In this document: positions 36,767 to 45,992 of the stretch, piece after piece
Position numbering within the stretch: the first letter of the stretch is position 1
How the letters are laid out: each line of letters starts with the position of its first letter
Assembly (NCBI GenBank): GCA_029265715.1
Contig: JAJUGZ010000019.1
Span: 1 to 53,606, forward strand
Length of the DNA: 53,606 nucleotides
Direction of reading: 5' to 3'
Source of the DNA: Bacteroidota bacterium
Lineage (GTDB): Bacteria > Bacteroidota > Bacteroidia > Bacteroidales > Prolixibacteraceae
Translations under genes and position numbers: made by a program
Notes under the pieces: generated by a model
Told to the model about the DNA's origin: nothing
Database searches by the model: none
The model's input: the letters and a program-made list of their open reading frames with translations, nothing else

Positions 36767-38113
36767 ATGAAGGGAAGATTGTTTTTATTGGTTGTTTCCT
36801 TGTTTCTCCTTCTGAATTCTTGTCAGAAAGAAGGAGTGCATGAACTTTTTGGAGTTCCTTCCCGAAAGCCCTTCTATGAACAAATACCCTTTGGGATGGT
36901 ATTTATTAAGCAGGGGAGTTTTAAAATGGGGCCTTCTGACGAGATGGTAAATGGTGAAGGCAATGCCACTAAAACTGTTTCGGTGCAATCGTTTTGGATG
37001 GATGATACCGAGATCACAAACAATGAATATCGCGAATTTGTATACTGGGTTCGGGATTCGATTGCCCGGCAAATGCTTGGCGAGTCGTTCCCTGAATATT
37101 TAATCACCGAAACCCGTAAAGGTGAGATGTTAGACGAACCTCGTTTAAACTGGAATGATCGGATTGAGTGGAAAAATCCTGATTATCAGGCTGCTTTGGA
37201 AGGTCTTTATGTGCCGGAACAAGAACGGTTCTTTCATAAGAAAGAGATTGATACCCGGAAACTTTTTTATGAATATTACTGGATAGACTATCAACAGGCA
37301 GCTAAAAGAAGTAATAGTTATAATTACAAAACCCAGTCATACGAAGGTTCTGTTGTAAATCAACAAGGAGAGCGAAGTGCAATTCAAAACCGATCGTCCT
37401 TCATCATGCACGAATCGACTCCTGTTTACCCTGATACCCTGGTGTGGATCCGTGATTATACGTTTTCATACAACGAACCACTTACCCGGAATTATTTCTG
37501 GCATCCATCTTTCGATGACTATCCGGTTGTTGGGGTTACCTGGGCGCAGGCAAAAGCCTTTTGTCATTGGCGGACAAAGCGGTTAAATGACTTTCAGGAA
37601 GCCATTAAAGTTCCTGAAGTTTTTGACTACAGGTTGCCAACTGAAGCCGAGTGGGAATATGCCGCTCGTGGCGGAAAATTTGGGAATTTGTATCCTTGGG
37701 GCAGTTATTATACTCGCAATCAGCAGGGGTGTTTCCTGGCTAATTTTAAACCGTTGCGCGGAAACTATATTGCTGATAGCCGGACCATGGTTACAGCAAT
37801 GAGAACAGGAAGTTTTTCCCCAAATAATTTTGGCTTGTACGATATGGCTGGTAACGTTGCTGAGTGGACTGTAAATGCTTTTGATGAATCTTCGTACGAG
37901 GTTTCGGGTGATTTTAACCCGATGTATCAGTATAATGCACTACCCGAGGACGATCCGGTATTAAAACGGAAAGTTATCCGGGGCGGTTCATGGAAAGATG
38001 TGGCCTATTACATTCAGGTTTCTACCCGAAGCTTCGAGTATCAGGATTCGGCCAAATCGTATGTTGGGTTCCGCTGTGTGCGGACTGCATTCAAAGAAGA
38101 TATTCCAAAGTAA
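36767..38113 (+). CDS. second GldK-like SUMF1-fold lipoprotein
   Basis: A 448-residue paralogue of GldK. The signal peptide ends in lipobox LNSC (Cys19). The FGE-type domain follows the same order of motifs as the gldK product (FWMDDTEITNNEYREFVYW, PVVGVTWAQAKAFCHWR, LPTEAEWEYAARG, LYDMAGNVAEWT, IRGGSWKDVA, GFRCVR). In one 40-residue stretch around the first motif, 31 residues are identical to GldK. It is therefore a recent GldK duplicate more than a classical GldJ, though GldJ is also SUMF1-like and that reading cannot be fully excluded. It lies beyond the gldN terminator, so it needs its own promoter and can be expressed separately from the core operon. Confidence 0.88.
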   Translation: MKGRLFLLVVSLFLLLNSCQKEGVHELFGVPSRKPFYEQIPFGMVFIKQGSFKMGPSDEMVNGEGNATKTVSVQSFWMDDTEITNNEYREFVYWVRDSIARQMLGESFPEYLITETRKGEMLDEPRLNWNDRIEWKNPDYQAALEGLYVPEQERFFHKKEIDTRKLFYEYYWIDYQQAAKRSNSYNYKTQSYEGSVVNQQGERSAIQNRSSFIMHESTPVYPDTLVWIRDYTFSYNEPLTRNYFWHPSFDDYPVVGVTWAQAKAFCHWRTKRLNDFQEAIKVPEVFDYRLPTEAEWEYAARGGKFGNLYPWGSYYTRNQQGCFLANFKPLRGNYIADSRTMVTAMRTGSFSPNNFGLYDMAGNVAEWTVNAFDESSYEVSGDFNPMYQYNALPEDDPVLKRKVIRGGSWKDVAYYIQVSTRSFEYQDSAKSYVGFRCVRTAFKEDIPK

Positions 38114-38133
38114 ATTTTCTGTAACAATAACCC

Positions 38134-38172
38134 GATCAGAGATTTCCGCCAGAGACGGGGGAATCTCTAATC
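38134..38172. terminator. hairpin between convergent gldK-like and epimerase genes
   Basis: A 14-base arm starting GATCAGAG pairs with 38159-38172 with one mismatch and one wobble. No long T-run is present on either strand, so it is a probable but weak shared terminator. Confidence 0.5.
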
Positions 38173-38183
38173 AGGCAGTTTGC

Positions 38184-39326
38184 TTATATCGTTCGGATTC
38201 CGATTCCCGGTTTATCGATCAGCGTAACTTTCCCGTCAATTACTTCCATGCCTTTGTACGGATCGTTCGAGATCAGGAGGCTTCCATCAAGGTCGGCCCA
38301 GTCAACCATGGGGGATAGCTGGGCGGCTGCCGATACGGCGCACGATGTTTCAGTCATGCAGCCAATCATCACCTTCATATCGAGTGCCCGGGCTAAAGTC
38401 AGCATTTTGTGGGCTTCGCGCATTCCGGTGCATTTCATCAGTTTGATATTTATTCCGGAATAGACTCCGTGAACTTTTTTTACGTCCGGGAGCCGTTGCA
38501 ATGCTTCGTCGGCAATGGTTGGGAGCGGGCTGTGTTGTGTCAGCCAGGCCATATCGTCGATGGCTGTTTTGGGCATCGGTTGTTCTACAAAAACGATCCC
38601 TTTCTCTTTTAACCAGTAGATCATGTCAAGGGCCATTTGTCTATCCGTCCATCCCTGATTAACATCCACACAAAGCGGGACATTTGTTTCGGACCGAATG
38701 GCCTCAATCATTTCTTTGTCGTTCTCTCTGCCCAGTTTTACTTTCAGGATTTTAAACTGAGGAGCTTCCCGAACTTTTTGTTTTACAACTTCGGCAGTAT
38801 CAATCCCGATTGTAAACGACGTGTTAGGCGTTTGGGCCGGATCGTAGCCCCAGATTTTGTACCAGGGCTGCCCCATGATCTTGCCTACCAAGTCGTGCAA
38901 TGCGATGTCGACAGACGCTTTTGCCGCGCAATTTCCCGGGGCGAGGTTGTCGACATAGGATAGAATGGTTTCGAGTTGAAAGGGGTCGTTAAATTGTTCC
39001 AAATTCACGGAGGAAAGAAATCTGGTTGCCGTTTCGTGACTTTCGCCCAGGTAGGGAGGCATCGAAGCCTCGCCGTACCCGGTGATCCCTTCATACATAA
39101 TTTCAGTAAGCATGACCGGAGTTGTGGTCCTTGAACTGCCGGCCAGTGTAAAGGTATGTTTCAGTTGCAGGTCGTACGGTTTAAACCGGAGCGAAAGCCC
39201 TTTGTTTTTAAACTTGCGTGTGGAAGCTGAATTATTCATGGCGCCAAAAATTGTATTGATACCGGAGAGGCCGGCAATGGCTGTCAGGCTGCCTGTCCGG
39301 ATGAAATTTCTTCGTGTCTGTTTCAT
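38184..39326 (-). CDS. Tat-exported dipeptide epimerase (L-Ala-D/L-Glu type)
   Basis: Enolase-superfamily (MLE-type) racemase of 380 residues that inverts the second residue of a dipeptide, typically L-Ala-D-Glu from peptidoglycan. The N-terminus is a Tat signal: RRNFIR followed by a hydrophobic stretch, so the enzyme is probably exported folded. Catalytic Lys197 sits in the KVK motif (195-197), metal ligands are Asp221 (CVDVNQGW), Glu248 (FVEQP) and Asp273 (IADEA), and the opposing Lys is 295 (INIKLMK). The DxD motif that holds the dipeptide ammonium group is present (DLD, 345-347), which marks a dipeptide epimerase. Last gene of the susC-susD-NlpC/P60-epimerase unit, 27 bases after the peptidase gene. 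Export differs from the cytoplasmic enzymes of E. coli and B. subtilis. Confidence 0.92.
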   Translation of the reverse strand: MKQTRRNFIRTGSLTAIAGLSGINTIFGAMNNSASTRKFKNKGLSLRFKPYDLQLKHTFTLAGSSRTTTPVMLTEIMYEGITGYGEASMPPYLGESHETATRFLSSVNLEQFNDPFQLETILSYVDNLAPGNCAAKASVDIALHDLVGKIMGQPWYKIWGYDPAQTPNTSFTIGIDTAEVVKQKVREAPQFKILKVKLGRENDKEMIEAIRSETNVPLCVDVNQGWTDRQMALDMIYWLKEKGIVFVEQPMPKTAIDDMAWLTQHSPLPTIADEALQRLPDVKKVHGVYSGINIKLMKCTGMREAHKMLTLARALDMKVMIGCMTETSCAVSAAAQLSPMVDWADLDGSLLISNDPYKGMEVIDGKVTLIDKPGIGIRTI

Positions 39327-39353
39327 TGCTGCATTTTTTTTCTGTTCCCAAAT

Positions 39354-40520
39354 TTAATTATACCAAGGGTGATTTTTCACCTGAATAATTTCTTCGGTAT
39401 TTAGCGAGTTTAGTATCCGGCTGGCCGATACCAAACTTTTCCGCCCGGTAAGAATGTATTCCGGACTTTGAGGATTAAGGCTGTTAATCCGGACTAATCC
39501 GGAGGAATGGACATATTGATTATTGCCTTTGTACATCCCAACATGTGTAATGTGGTCTTTGGAGCGGCCAAAAAATAGCAAATCGCCGGGTTTAAATTGT
39601 GTTGAGTCGGTAATCGTCAAAATTTCGCCATACCGGGCTTGCTGAGAGGCATCCCTGGCCAAAATAACCGCCTGCGAGAGGTAGGCTGTTTTCATAAGAC
39701 CGGAGCAATCGACTGCTTTGGTTGATGTTCCGCCCCATAAATACGGACGACCGAGGAGGCTGCAGGCTGTTTCAATAATGCGGGTTACGTCCGGGGTTTC
39801 GGAAATCCATTCGGTGTAAGAGATACAGTTTGTTTTGGGTACATATCCGGTTCGTCCGTCTGGGAACTGCATATTCCAAAATCCGTTGTTTTCGCCGGAT
39901 ACAACAAATAAATCACTCAATACCAGATCCGACACCGGCGAACTTTTTTCATCCGGAGCAGAATAGGCGAACCCTTCGGTTCTCCGGTAAACATACCGGT
40001 TGCTTTGCTTCCATGCATTGAGTTCATTTCCTGTGACCGGGAATAAAGCGCTGTCATCAATCCATCCGATGTACTTATCCGGAGACTGGACCCGGTACCA
40101 TCCGTTGTGTTTTTGCAGAACCCTGACGGGCGTGCCGAGTAATATTTGCGAAACAATTTCAGCTGCATGGTCGGGTTCAGCCCTCATGGTCCCAACCGAA
40201 AGGGTTGCCAGCCCCCAAAATTTATTGCCAACCGAGGTGTCGGGCAAAACCACGAGTGAGTCGATCACTTCGGGAGAAATGGTTTTTAATGAATCCAGAA
40301 GCGCTTGTTTCGCTTCGGGTGAGGTTGTTAAGCCATGCAAAACAGGGGTGCCATTCGTTTTGTCGATTACGACGTTAAATAGTTCGGTCCGGTTGTCGGG
40401 CGCAAAGCGGTTTTTTGTGTTTGAAATGAGTTTGTCAAGGTTTGCGTTCTGCTGTGGGCTGGAACACGAAGATCCGGCAAGCAAAAGTGCCAGAATTTTA
40501 ATTTTAAAAAACTTTAGCAT
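39354..40520 (-). CDS. NlpC/P60 (C40) peptidase with SH3b domains, YkfC-like lipoprotein
   Basis: A 388-residue cysteine peptidase, probably a gamma-D-glutamyl-L-diamino-acid endopeptidase that cuts murein peptides between D-Glu and the diamino acid. The signal peptide ends in a likely lipobox GSSC (Cys19), so it should be anchored in the envelope. Two SH3b-like domains are visible (about 105-160 and 180-230). The catalytic domain has Cys272 (VDCSGL), His326 (HITHVGMY) and His338 (YVHSSG), the Cys-His-His set and spacing seen in YkfC enzymes. The next gene encodes a dipeptide epimerase, the enzyme that takes the L-Ala-D-Glu released by YkfC, so the pair reproduces the B. subtilis ykf pathway. 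Separated from susD by 108 bases that contain a hairpin. Confidence 0.92.
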   Translation of the reverse strand: MLKFFKIKILALLLAGSSCSSPQQNANLDKLISNTKNRFAPDNRTELFNVVIDKTNGTPVLHGLTTSPEAKQALLDSLKTISPEVIDSLVVLPDTSVGNKFWGLATLSVGTMRAEPDHAAEIVSQILLGTPVRVLQKHNGWYRVQSPDKYIGWIDDSALFPVTGNELNAWKQSNRYVYRRTEGFAYSAPDEKSSPVSDLVLSDLFVVSGENNGFWNMQFPDGRTGYVPKTNCISYTEWISETPDVTRIIETACSLLGRPYLWGGTSTKAVDCSGLMKTAYLSQAVILARDASQQARYGEILTITDSTQFKPGDLLFFGRSKDHITHVGMYKGNNQYVHSSGLVRINSLNPQSPEYILTGRKSLVSASRILNSLNTEEIIQVKNHPWYN

Positions 40521-40574
40521 GGTTAATGGTTATCCCAAAATATGTCAAATTAAATGTCGATGTCAGAAACGAGG

Positions 40575-40607
40575 AAGCGGCTTGCCTTGCTCAAGGGCAA
40601 TCCGTTT
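40575..40607 (-). promoter_or_regulatory. hairpin between susD and the NlpC/P60 gene
   Basis: AAGCGGcTTGCC / GGCAAtCCGTTT pairs over 11 of 12 positions with a 9-base loop. On the minus strand the bases after it are CCTCGTTTC, a weak T-run. It may partly end transcription after susD or stabilise the upstream mRNA. Confidence 0.5.
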
Positions 40608-40628
40608 CACTCTTGTTTTTTGAATGGC

Positions 40629-42452
40629 TTATTCTGCTTTGTCCCACCAAACCGGAACCGACCAGATATCCAAATCGAAAGCTTTCGGATTGGAAGCTTT
40701 CATATTTTCAGAATTATAGTTGATTTCGTGCGAGCATTGACCCATTCGCCGGAACCAATAGTTGTCATCTGTTTTATTGGTGCCCGGAATCTTGGTGGCA
40801 GCTTCGGCGCTGAATTCCATCGGACGGTCGAAGTCGGGGTATACCACGCCAAAGCTTCCGATGTTTCCTGCCGAAAAGTTGAAGCGCCTCATGTCGTTCC
40901 AGTTTTGTTGAGTGAACGACATGGCAATAAATTTCTGCTGCATGATTTTGGCCATTGTCAGCTCATTGGCTGTCTGCGCAACCGCGGCGCTGGAAAGGAA
41001 TGCGTCAATTGCGGCTGCATCCATGGGTTGTTTGCCCGGGTTTGTTGATCCGGCGTATTCTTTCAGTTTGCTGTTCATGGCCTCCATGTGTGCGCGGATT
41101 CCTGCTTTATAGGCTGCCAGCGCTCCGGATTTATCGCCCTGCCGGAACAAAACTTCGGCTTTGATGAAACACATTTCGTGATAGGTCATCACATCGGTTG
41201 GCGATTCCGGACGGGTGTAGTAAGTGCCGGTTGAAAGGATTGTCCCATCGGTTGCAGCATAAGTACTTTCGCTGGTTGTAGCTCCGGTCATGGCACAAAT
41301 AGCCCGGATATTTACATAAGCGGTATCTCCTTTCCGGGCTGCATCGGTAGTTGATACCGACCACTTTTTGGTAGAAGTGTTATAGCTGGCAATAATCGGC
41401 CCTTTATTGAGCCTGATGTTTGTCTTAATTGCATCAACTCCTTTGGTGCGGATAAATTTTGAGGTGTATGAATAGGTGCCGGTAGCCGGGTTTAGAACTT
41501 TCTGCCAGTGTTGGGCCGATGGCAACATTTTGTCAGCCCGTGGGTCTTCAACGCCCGATCCTCCGGTAAATGTATTTTCAAGCAAATCGACGTACCATTG
41601 CGTAAAACGTGCCCAGTCGCTCCAGGCAGCTGTATTGAAGATATATGCTGTTTTGAGCGGGTCGCCAATCAAAACGTCGCCTGTTTTGTCGTTCGGGTCG
41701 TTTACATGGTTGATAATCGTACTTTCTGCATTGCTTTGTGGCCCTTTCGAGATCGCATCCAGAATAGCGGTTGGGTTATAAAGAGATGATTTCTTTGATA
41801 AATTGTTCAACCATCGGGCTTTGAGCCCATAAACTAGTTTGATCCATTTCTGCACATTCCCGGAGTTCCAGCTGTCGCCTTCGGAAAGAGCCGGAGCAGT
41901 AGCTGGTTGGCTCATTTGGAAATATTCAAGGGCCTTGTCCAGATCGGCCAGGCAACCTTCAAAAATTGTTTTTCCGTCGTCGTATTTGGGCGACAGGCTC
42001 GAGCCCAAGGCTTCGGTATATGGCATTTCGCCGTACCAGTCGGTCATCAGCATAAATCCCATGGCCCGGATGGTGTAAGCCGCACCGATATAGTGCCAGG
42101 CCTGTTCTTCCTCAGCCTTGGTAATTAAGTCTCCAAGATTGGCCGCAGATCCAACAAACCAGTGCTGATACGGAGTTGTGGAGGCGACATTGGTAGGGTT
42201 CCAGGCCGGAAGTATCCCATTGGTCCCCGTAAACGTTCTTGACGTGATAGTCCCGGTTATCAAAGCGGCACGGGTACTGGCCGCGCCATATCCATAGTTG
42301 TAGTGGTGCTGAATCCAGGGCAACCGGGATGAGACCGATGCGACAACATTTGTTGGCGAGTCGGGATTGACATTTACATCAAGCCAATCTTTACATGAAG
42401 CCAAGCTTAATACCAGCAGGATGGCTAAACTTAATCGCATTATCTTTTTCAT
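40629..42452 (-). CDS. SusD/RagB family lipoprotein (SusD-like_2 type)
   Basis: A 607-residue substrate-capturing lipoprotein that pairs with the SusC encoded 23 bases upstream. The lipobox is LASC (Cys20). The mature start DWLDVNVNPDSPTN and the segments YTIRAMGFMLMTDWYGEMPYTEAL, MTYHEMCFIKAEVLFRQGD and QKFIAMSFTQQNWNDMRRF are typical of the SusD-like_2 branch, not the starch-type SusD. The branch alone does not reveal the ligand. The downstream genes point to murein-derived peptides, which is inferred from genomic context only. Confidence 0.92.
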   Translation of the reverse strand: MKKIMRLSLAILLVLSLASCKDWLDVNVNPDSPTNVVASVSSRLPWIQHHYNYGYGAASTRAALITGTITSRTFTGTNGILPAWNPTNVASTTPYQHWFVGSAANLGDLITKAEEEQAWHYIGAAYTIRAMGFMLMTDWYGEMPYTEALGSSLSPKYDDGKTIFEGCLADLDKALEYFQMSQPATAPALSEGDSWNSGNVQKWIKLVYGLKARWLNNLSKKSSLYNPTAILDAISKGPQSNAESTIINHVNDPNDKTGDVLIGDPLKTAYIFNTAAWSDWARFTQWYVDLLENTFTGGSGVEDPRADKMLPSAQHWQKVLNPATGTYSYTSKFIRTKGVDAIKTNIRLNKGPIIASYNTSTKKWSVSTTDAARKGDTAYVNIRAICAMTGATTSESTYAATDGTILSTGTYYTRPESPTDVMTYHEMCFIKAEVLFRQGDKSGALAAYKAGIRAHMEAMNSKLKEYAGSTNPGKQPMDAAAIDAFLSSAAVAQTANELTMAKIMQQKFIAMSFTQQNWNDMRRFNFSAGNIGSFGVVYPDFDRPMEFSAEAATKIPGTNKTDDNYWFRRMGQCSHEINYNSENMKASNPKAFDLDIWSVPVWWDKAE

Positions 42453-42475
42453 AGTAAAATTCGTTTTGATTTAAA

Positions 42476-45400
42476 TTAGAATGTAACGTTTATTCCAACC
42501 GAGATACCAGCGGTGGCAGGAACTCCGCAATAGTCGATGCCAGCCGAGCTCGAACCAACGACTCCGGATCCGGCAACACTGGTTTCTGGGTCCATCCCTT
42601 TGTAATTTGTCAGCAGCCAGAGATTATTGCCGGATACGGTCAATGCTAAATCTTTAATCAAATCCATCCGGTTGAGTAATTCTTTGGGCAGGTTGTATGT
42701 CAATGAAACCGAACGCAAGCGTAACCAGTTGGTTTTGGTAATGTAGTTGGCAGTTTCGAGCGGGAAATAAGTTGACCAGTATTCCCGGATAATGTCGTTC
42801 CCGTAACGGTTCTGGACAGCCCCGGTAGAAGTGGTAATATTGTAGCTTTGGCCAGCTACATAGGTATATGTTTTTGCCTCATATTGTTTGGTGACCGGAT
42901 TTAAGGCGACACCAGTCAATGTGAGCGATTCACGGTCGAGCGAACGTTTGCTCATCCCGGCCTGGGTCATATAGTAATCGGTTCCGTTAAAAATATCTCC
43001 ACCCACGCGAATGTCAAATAAGAATGAAAAGTTCCAGTTCTTCCATCGGAAGTTGTTGTTCAGCCCACCGGTGAAAACAGGCTCCCGGTTCCCGACATAG
43101 TTTGTTGTAAGGTTGTTGCTGGTTGGCATACCCGTATTCCAGTCGAGAATTACGTTGCCATTTTCATCCCTCGACCATTGAGATCCGGAAATTGCCATGA
43201 ATTTACCGTTGTTGAAAGAAGCTGCTTTGGCGTTACCAACCTGAACATCGGTTACGTACAAAACTTCTTGTCCGGTCAGCAGGTTCTCGACTTTACCCCG
43301 GTTGCCCGAAAGGTTCAGGGTCAAATCCCAGCTGAAATCTCTTTTTTGGACAGGGATGGCATTGATGGCAAGCTCCATCCCTTTGTTTAGTACGTTCCCA
43401 ACGTTGGTCGACAACAGGATGTAGCCGGTCGACTGGCTCAAACGTGGAGTCACGATCTGGTCGGAACTATTGTTTGAATAGTACGTGTAGTCAAATCCGA
43501 TACGGCCTTTCAGGAACCGCATTTCAAGACCAAATTCGGTTGATTTGGTCCGTTCCGGCTTCAGGTATGGGTTTCCACGGGTCCAGCTGTTTCCTACCCC
43601 AATCCCGCCCAGAAATTCGCGGGGCGACCACAGTGACGTGGAGGTTGCATACGGGTCGGTGTCTTTACCAACACGGGCCCACGATGCACGGATTTTCCCA
43701 AACGATAAGATGTTGTTTCCGGGAATAAGTTCGCTAAATACAAAGCTTCCGCTGACCGAAGGATAGAAGTATGAATTGTTGTCTTCTGGCAAGGTCGATG
43801 TCCAGTCGTTACGCCCGGTTACGGTGAGGTATGCAATGTTCTTGTAAGCTGTCCGGAATTCGCCGAAAACGCCGATCAACCTTTTCTGCGTGTGGAGCGA
43901 CTGAAAGAACTTGTTGGCGTTGTCGATGTTCTCGAAGCTGTAAACGCCCGCCGTGATGAAATCATAACCGGTCCGGCGTTGGGTAATGGTTTTGGTATCT
44001 TCGGCTGATTGGCCCAGCAGTAAGTTAAAATCCCAGTTGTTTACTTTCCGGGTGAATGTGAGCATTAAGTTTGACGACAGGTATTCGTAGTTGAGGTCGC
44101 TTTCAGAAAGGCGTCCGTTTTGGTATGTTTCTTTTACAGCGCCTCCCGGTGCAATAAATGTATGGTCGTATTTTGTATAGGTGTCGTATCCTAAGCGGTA
44201 GCTGATGTTAAACCATTTGGCCACTTCCAGCGTGGTATAAGCAGTTCCGGTGAACCGGTTTGTTTTATCGTCGAGCTTGTTTTTGTTAATAATCCAGTAC
44301 GGGTTTTCAACATCGTCGGCCAGAGGCTGAAGCCCTTCGAACATGCGGTATTTTGATCCGTCCTCCTTCAGGTATTTCGTCATATCTTCGCTCCGAGCCC
44401 AGCTGTAAACGGCCGTCATGGCACCGTTGCCCCCCGAATTGTAAAGTCCGGAGCTTGTCAGGGTTTTGTCGGTCGTCGCACTTGAATAGGCCACATTTGC
44501 CCCTACCGTTAATTTGCCGTATTTCTGCTCGCCATTGAACCGGAACGTGGATTTTTCAAATCCGGTTTTGGGGACAATGCCTGTCTGATCGAAGCTGGAT
44601 GCCGAAAGGAAGAATGACCCGTTTTTATTACCGCCTGAGATGTTTATGCTATGGTCCCAGGTTGATCCGTTCTGGAAAAAGTTTTCGATGTTGTTATAAA
44701 TTGTTTCACCTGAGCCGAATTTATCGCCCCACGATTGCGTGGTGTAATCGCTGAAAACGCCCGCTGTGTTGTAATATCCCCGTTTGTACAACCCTTGTTG
44801 CTCCGGATATCGGTTCACCCAGTTTGATGAGAATTTTGAACTGAAATTAACTTTTACAGCTCCGGCTTCTCCTTTTTTCGTTGTGATCACAATAACGCCT
44901 GCTGCCGCTCTCGATCCGTAAAGGGCTGTTGCTGCCGGGCCTTTCAGGACCGACATGTTTTCAATGTCTTCCGGGTTGATGTCCATAACGCGGTTGCTGA
45001 ACGTTGTTGAGTTTCTGGTTGCCCCGTCGAACCCGCTGTTTCCCCCAATCGGAGTGGAGTTATCGTAAATTACTCCGTCAACGACAAATAGAGGTTGGTT
45101 GTCGCGTTCAAGCGAAGTACCCCCGCGAACGATAATCTGGGCCCCGGCACCGGCCGAACCACCACTTTGCGTGACGCTCACCCCGGCTATTTTCCCGCTC
45201 AATGAGTTGATGACATTTGAGCTTTTATTTTTCAGGATTTCTTCGCTTTTAATGTCTTGTACGGCGTATCCCAGCGCTTTTTTCTCTTTTTTGATTCCCA
45301 TGGCGGTTACAACCACTTCATCAACCTGTTCGGTCGAGGATTCCATGAAAACATCCAGCGTTGATGATTCTCCGATTTTTAGTTCTACCGGTTTCATGCC

Positions 45401-45625
45401 GATGAACGAGAAACTAATAACAGCTCCGTTATTGACAGATAACTGATATTCTCCGTTGATGCTGGTCACAGTCCCATTTCCGGTGCCTTTTTCAAGAACC
45501 GTAACTCCGGGAAGAGGTTCGTTGTTCGTTTTTTCCCGAACGACACCGCTGATCGTTCGTTTTTGAGCCATCGCTGTATGAACAACCAGACACAAAATGA
45601 AGAGAAGTAGAAAGTTTTTTTTCAT
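42476..45625 (-). CDS. SusC/RagA TonB-dependent outer-membrane transporter
   Basis: A 1049-residue TonB-dependent transporter. The signal peptide ends at AMAQ (about residue 20), followed by a carboxypeptidase-regulatory-like domain (23-105: SGVVREKTNNEPLPGVTVLE), the TonB-box region (VDEVVVTAMG), and the plug with the SusC signature (FVVDGVIYDN; MSVLKGPAATALYGSRAAAG). The barrel ends in TF (GISVGINVTF). There is no STN domain, and accordingly no ECF/FecR pair is nearby, so control must be by another route. It starts an operon with susD, an NlpC/P60 peptidase and a dipeptide epimerase, which suggests uptake of peptidoglycan fragments. Peptide import by other SusCD pairs is known. Confidence 0.95.
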   Translation of the reverse strand: MKKNFLLLFILCLVVHTAMAQKRTISGVVREKTNNEPLPGVTVLEKGTGNGTVTSINGEYQLSVNNGAVISFSFIGMKPVELKIGESSTLDVFMESSTEQVDEVVVTAMGIKKEKKALGYAVQDIKSEEILKNKSSNVINSLSGKIAGVSVTQSGGSAGAGAQIIVRGGTSLERDNQPLFVVDGVIYDNSTPIGGNSGFDGATRNSTTFSNRVMDINPEDIENMSVLKGPAATALYGSRAAAGVIVITTKKGEAGAVKVNFSSKFSSNWVNRYPEQQGLYKRGYYNTAGVFSDYTTQSWGDKFGSGETIYNNIENFFQNGSTWDHSINISGGNKNGSFFLSASSFDQTGIVPKTGFEKSTFRFNGEQKYGKLTVGANVAYSSATTDKTLTSSGLYNSGGNGAMTAVYSWARSEDMTKYLKEDGSKYRMFEGLQPLADDVENPYWIINKNKLDDKTNRFTGTAYTTLEVAKWFNISYRLGYDTYTKYDHTFIAPGGAVKETYQNGRLSESDLNYEYLSSNLMLTFTRKVNNWDFNLLLGQSAEDTKTITQRRTGYDFITAGVYSFENIDNANKFFQSLHTQKRLIGVFGEFRTAYKNIAYLTVTGRNDWTSTLPEDNNSYFYPSVSGSFVFSELIPGNNILSFGKIRASWARVGKDTDPYATSTSLWSPREFLGGIGVGNSWTRGNPYLKPERTKSTEFGLEMRFLKGRIGFDYTYYSNNSSDQIVTPRLSQSTGYILLSTNVGNVLNKGMELAINAIPVQKRDFSWDLTLNLSGNRGKVENLLTGQEVLYVTDVQVGNAKAASFNNGKFMAISGSQWSRDENGNVILDWNTGMPTSNNLTTNYVGNREPVFTGGLNNNFRWKNWNFSFLFDIRVGGDIFNGTDYYMTQAGMSKRSLDRESLTLTGVALNPVTKQYEAKTYTYVAGQSYNITTSTGAVQNRYGNDIIREYWSTYFPLETANYITKTNWLRLRSVSLTYNLPKELLNRMDLIKDLALTVSGNNLWLLTNYKGMDPETSVAGSGVVGSSSAGIDYCGVPATAGISVGINVTF

Positions 45626-45992
45626 ATCACCAGATTTTGGTTTTACATAGAGAATGTTTAGAAAAATATTATTAACTTTTAAAGTTCATATCATACCAGT
45701 TTAAAGTGGATGCCTAAAATCTCGATTTACCCGTATATTTCTGACTATTTAATTTTGTGTATGGCTTAATGATTGCTAAATTATCAAAAATTTGTCACGC
45801 AAACATCATTTTGTAATATGTAATACCAGTATTTTTTATGAATGCGTTTCCCTGTTGATAATATAGGCGTGTTTTGAGTGTATGTTGTTGTTTTGTAGTT
45901 ATTTAATTTTGTTAAGAAATAATCATTCCAGGTTGCGTGAGAACGGCGTTTTTATTTTTTGAAAAAGACTTGAATTATTTGCAGATAACTTT
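45626..45992. promoter_or_regulatory. 367-base AT-rich gap upstream of the susC at 42476-45625
   Basis: No gene or RNA is visible. It should hold the promoter of the minus-strand susC unit and the 3' end of the metallophosphoesterase transcript. AACTTT-T-AAAGTT (about 45673-45685) is a small palindrome some 50 bases upstream of the susC start. I find neither a consensus TAnnTTTG next to susC nor a clear terminator for the upstream gene. Confidence 0.35.

Noticed and set aside
31816-38113. GldK and its paralogue as active formylglycine-generating (sulfatase-activating) enzymes
   Set aside because: Both have the SUMF1 fold but no catalytic Cys pair, and no sulfatase gene is nearby; secretion context explains them.
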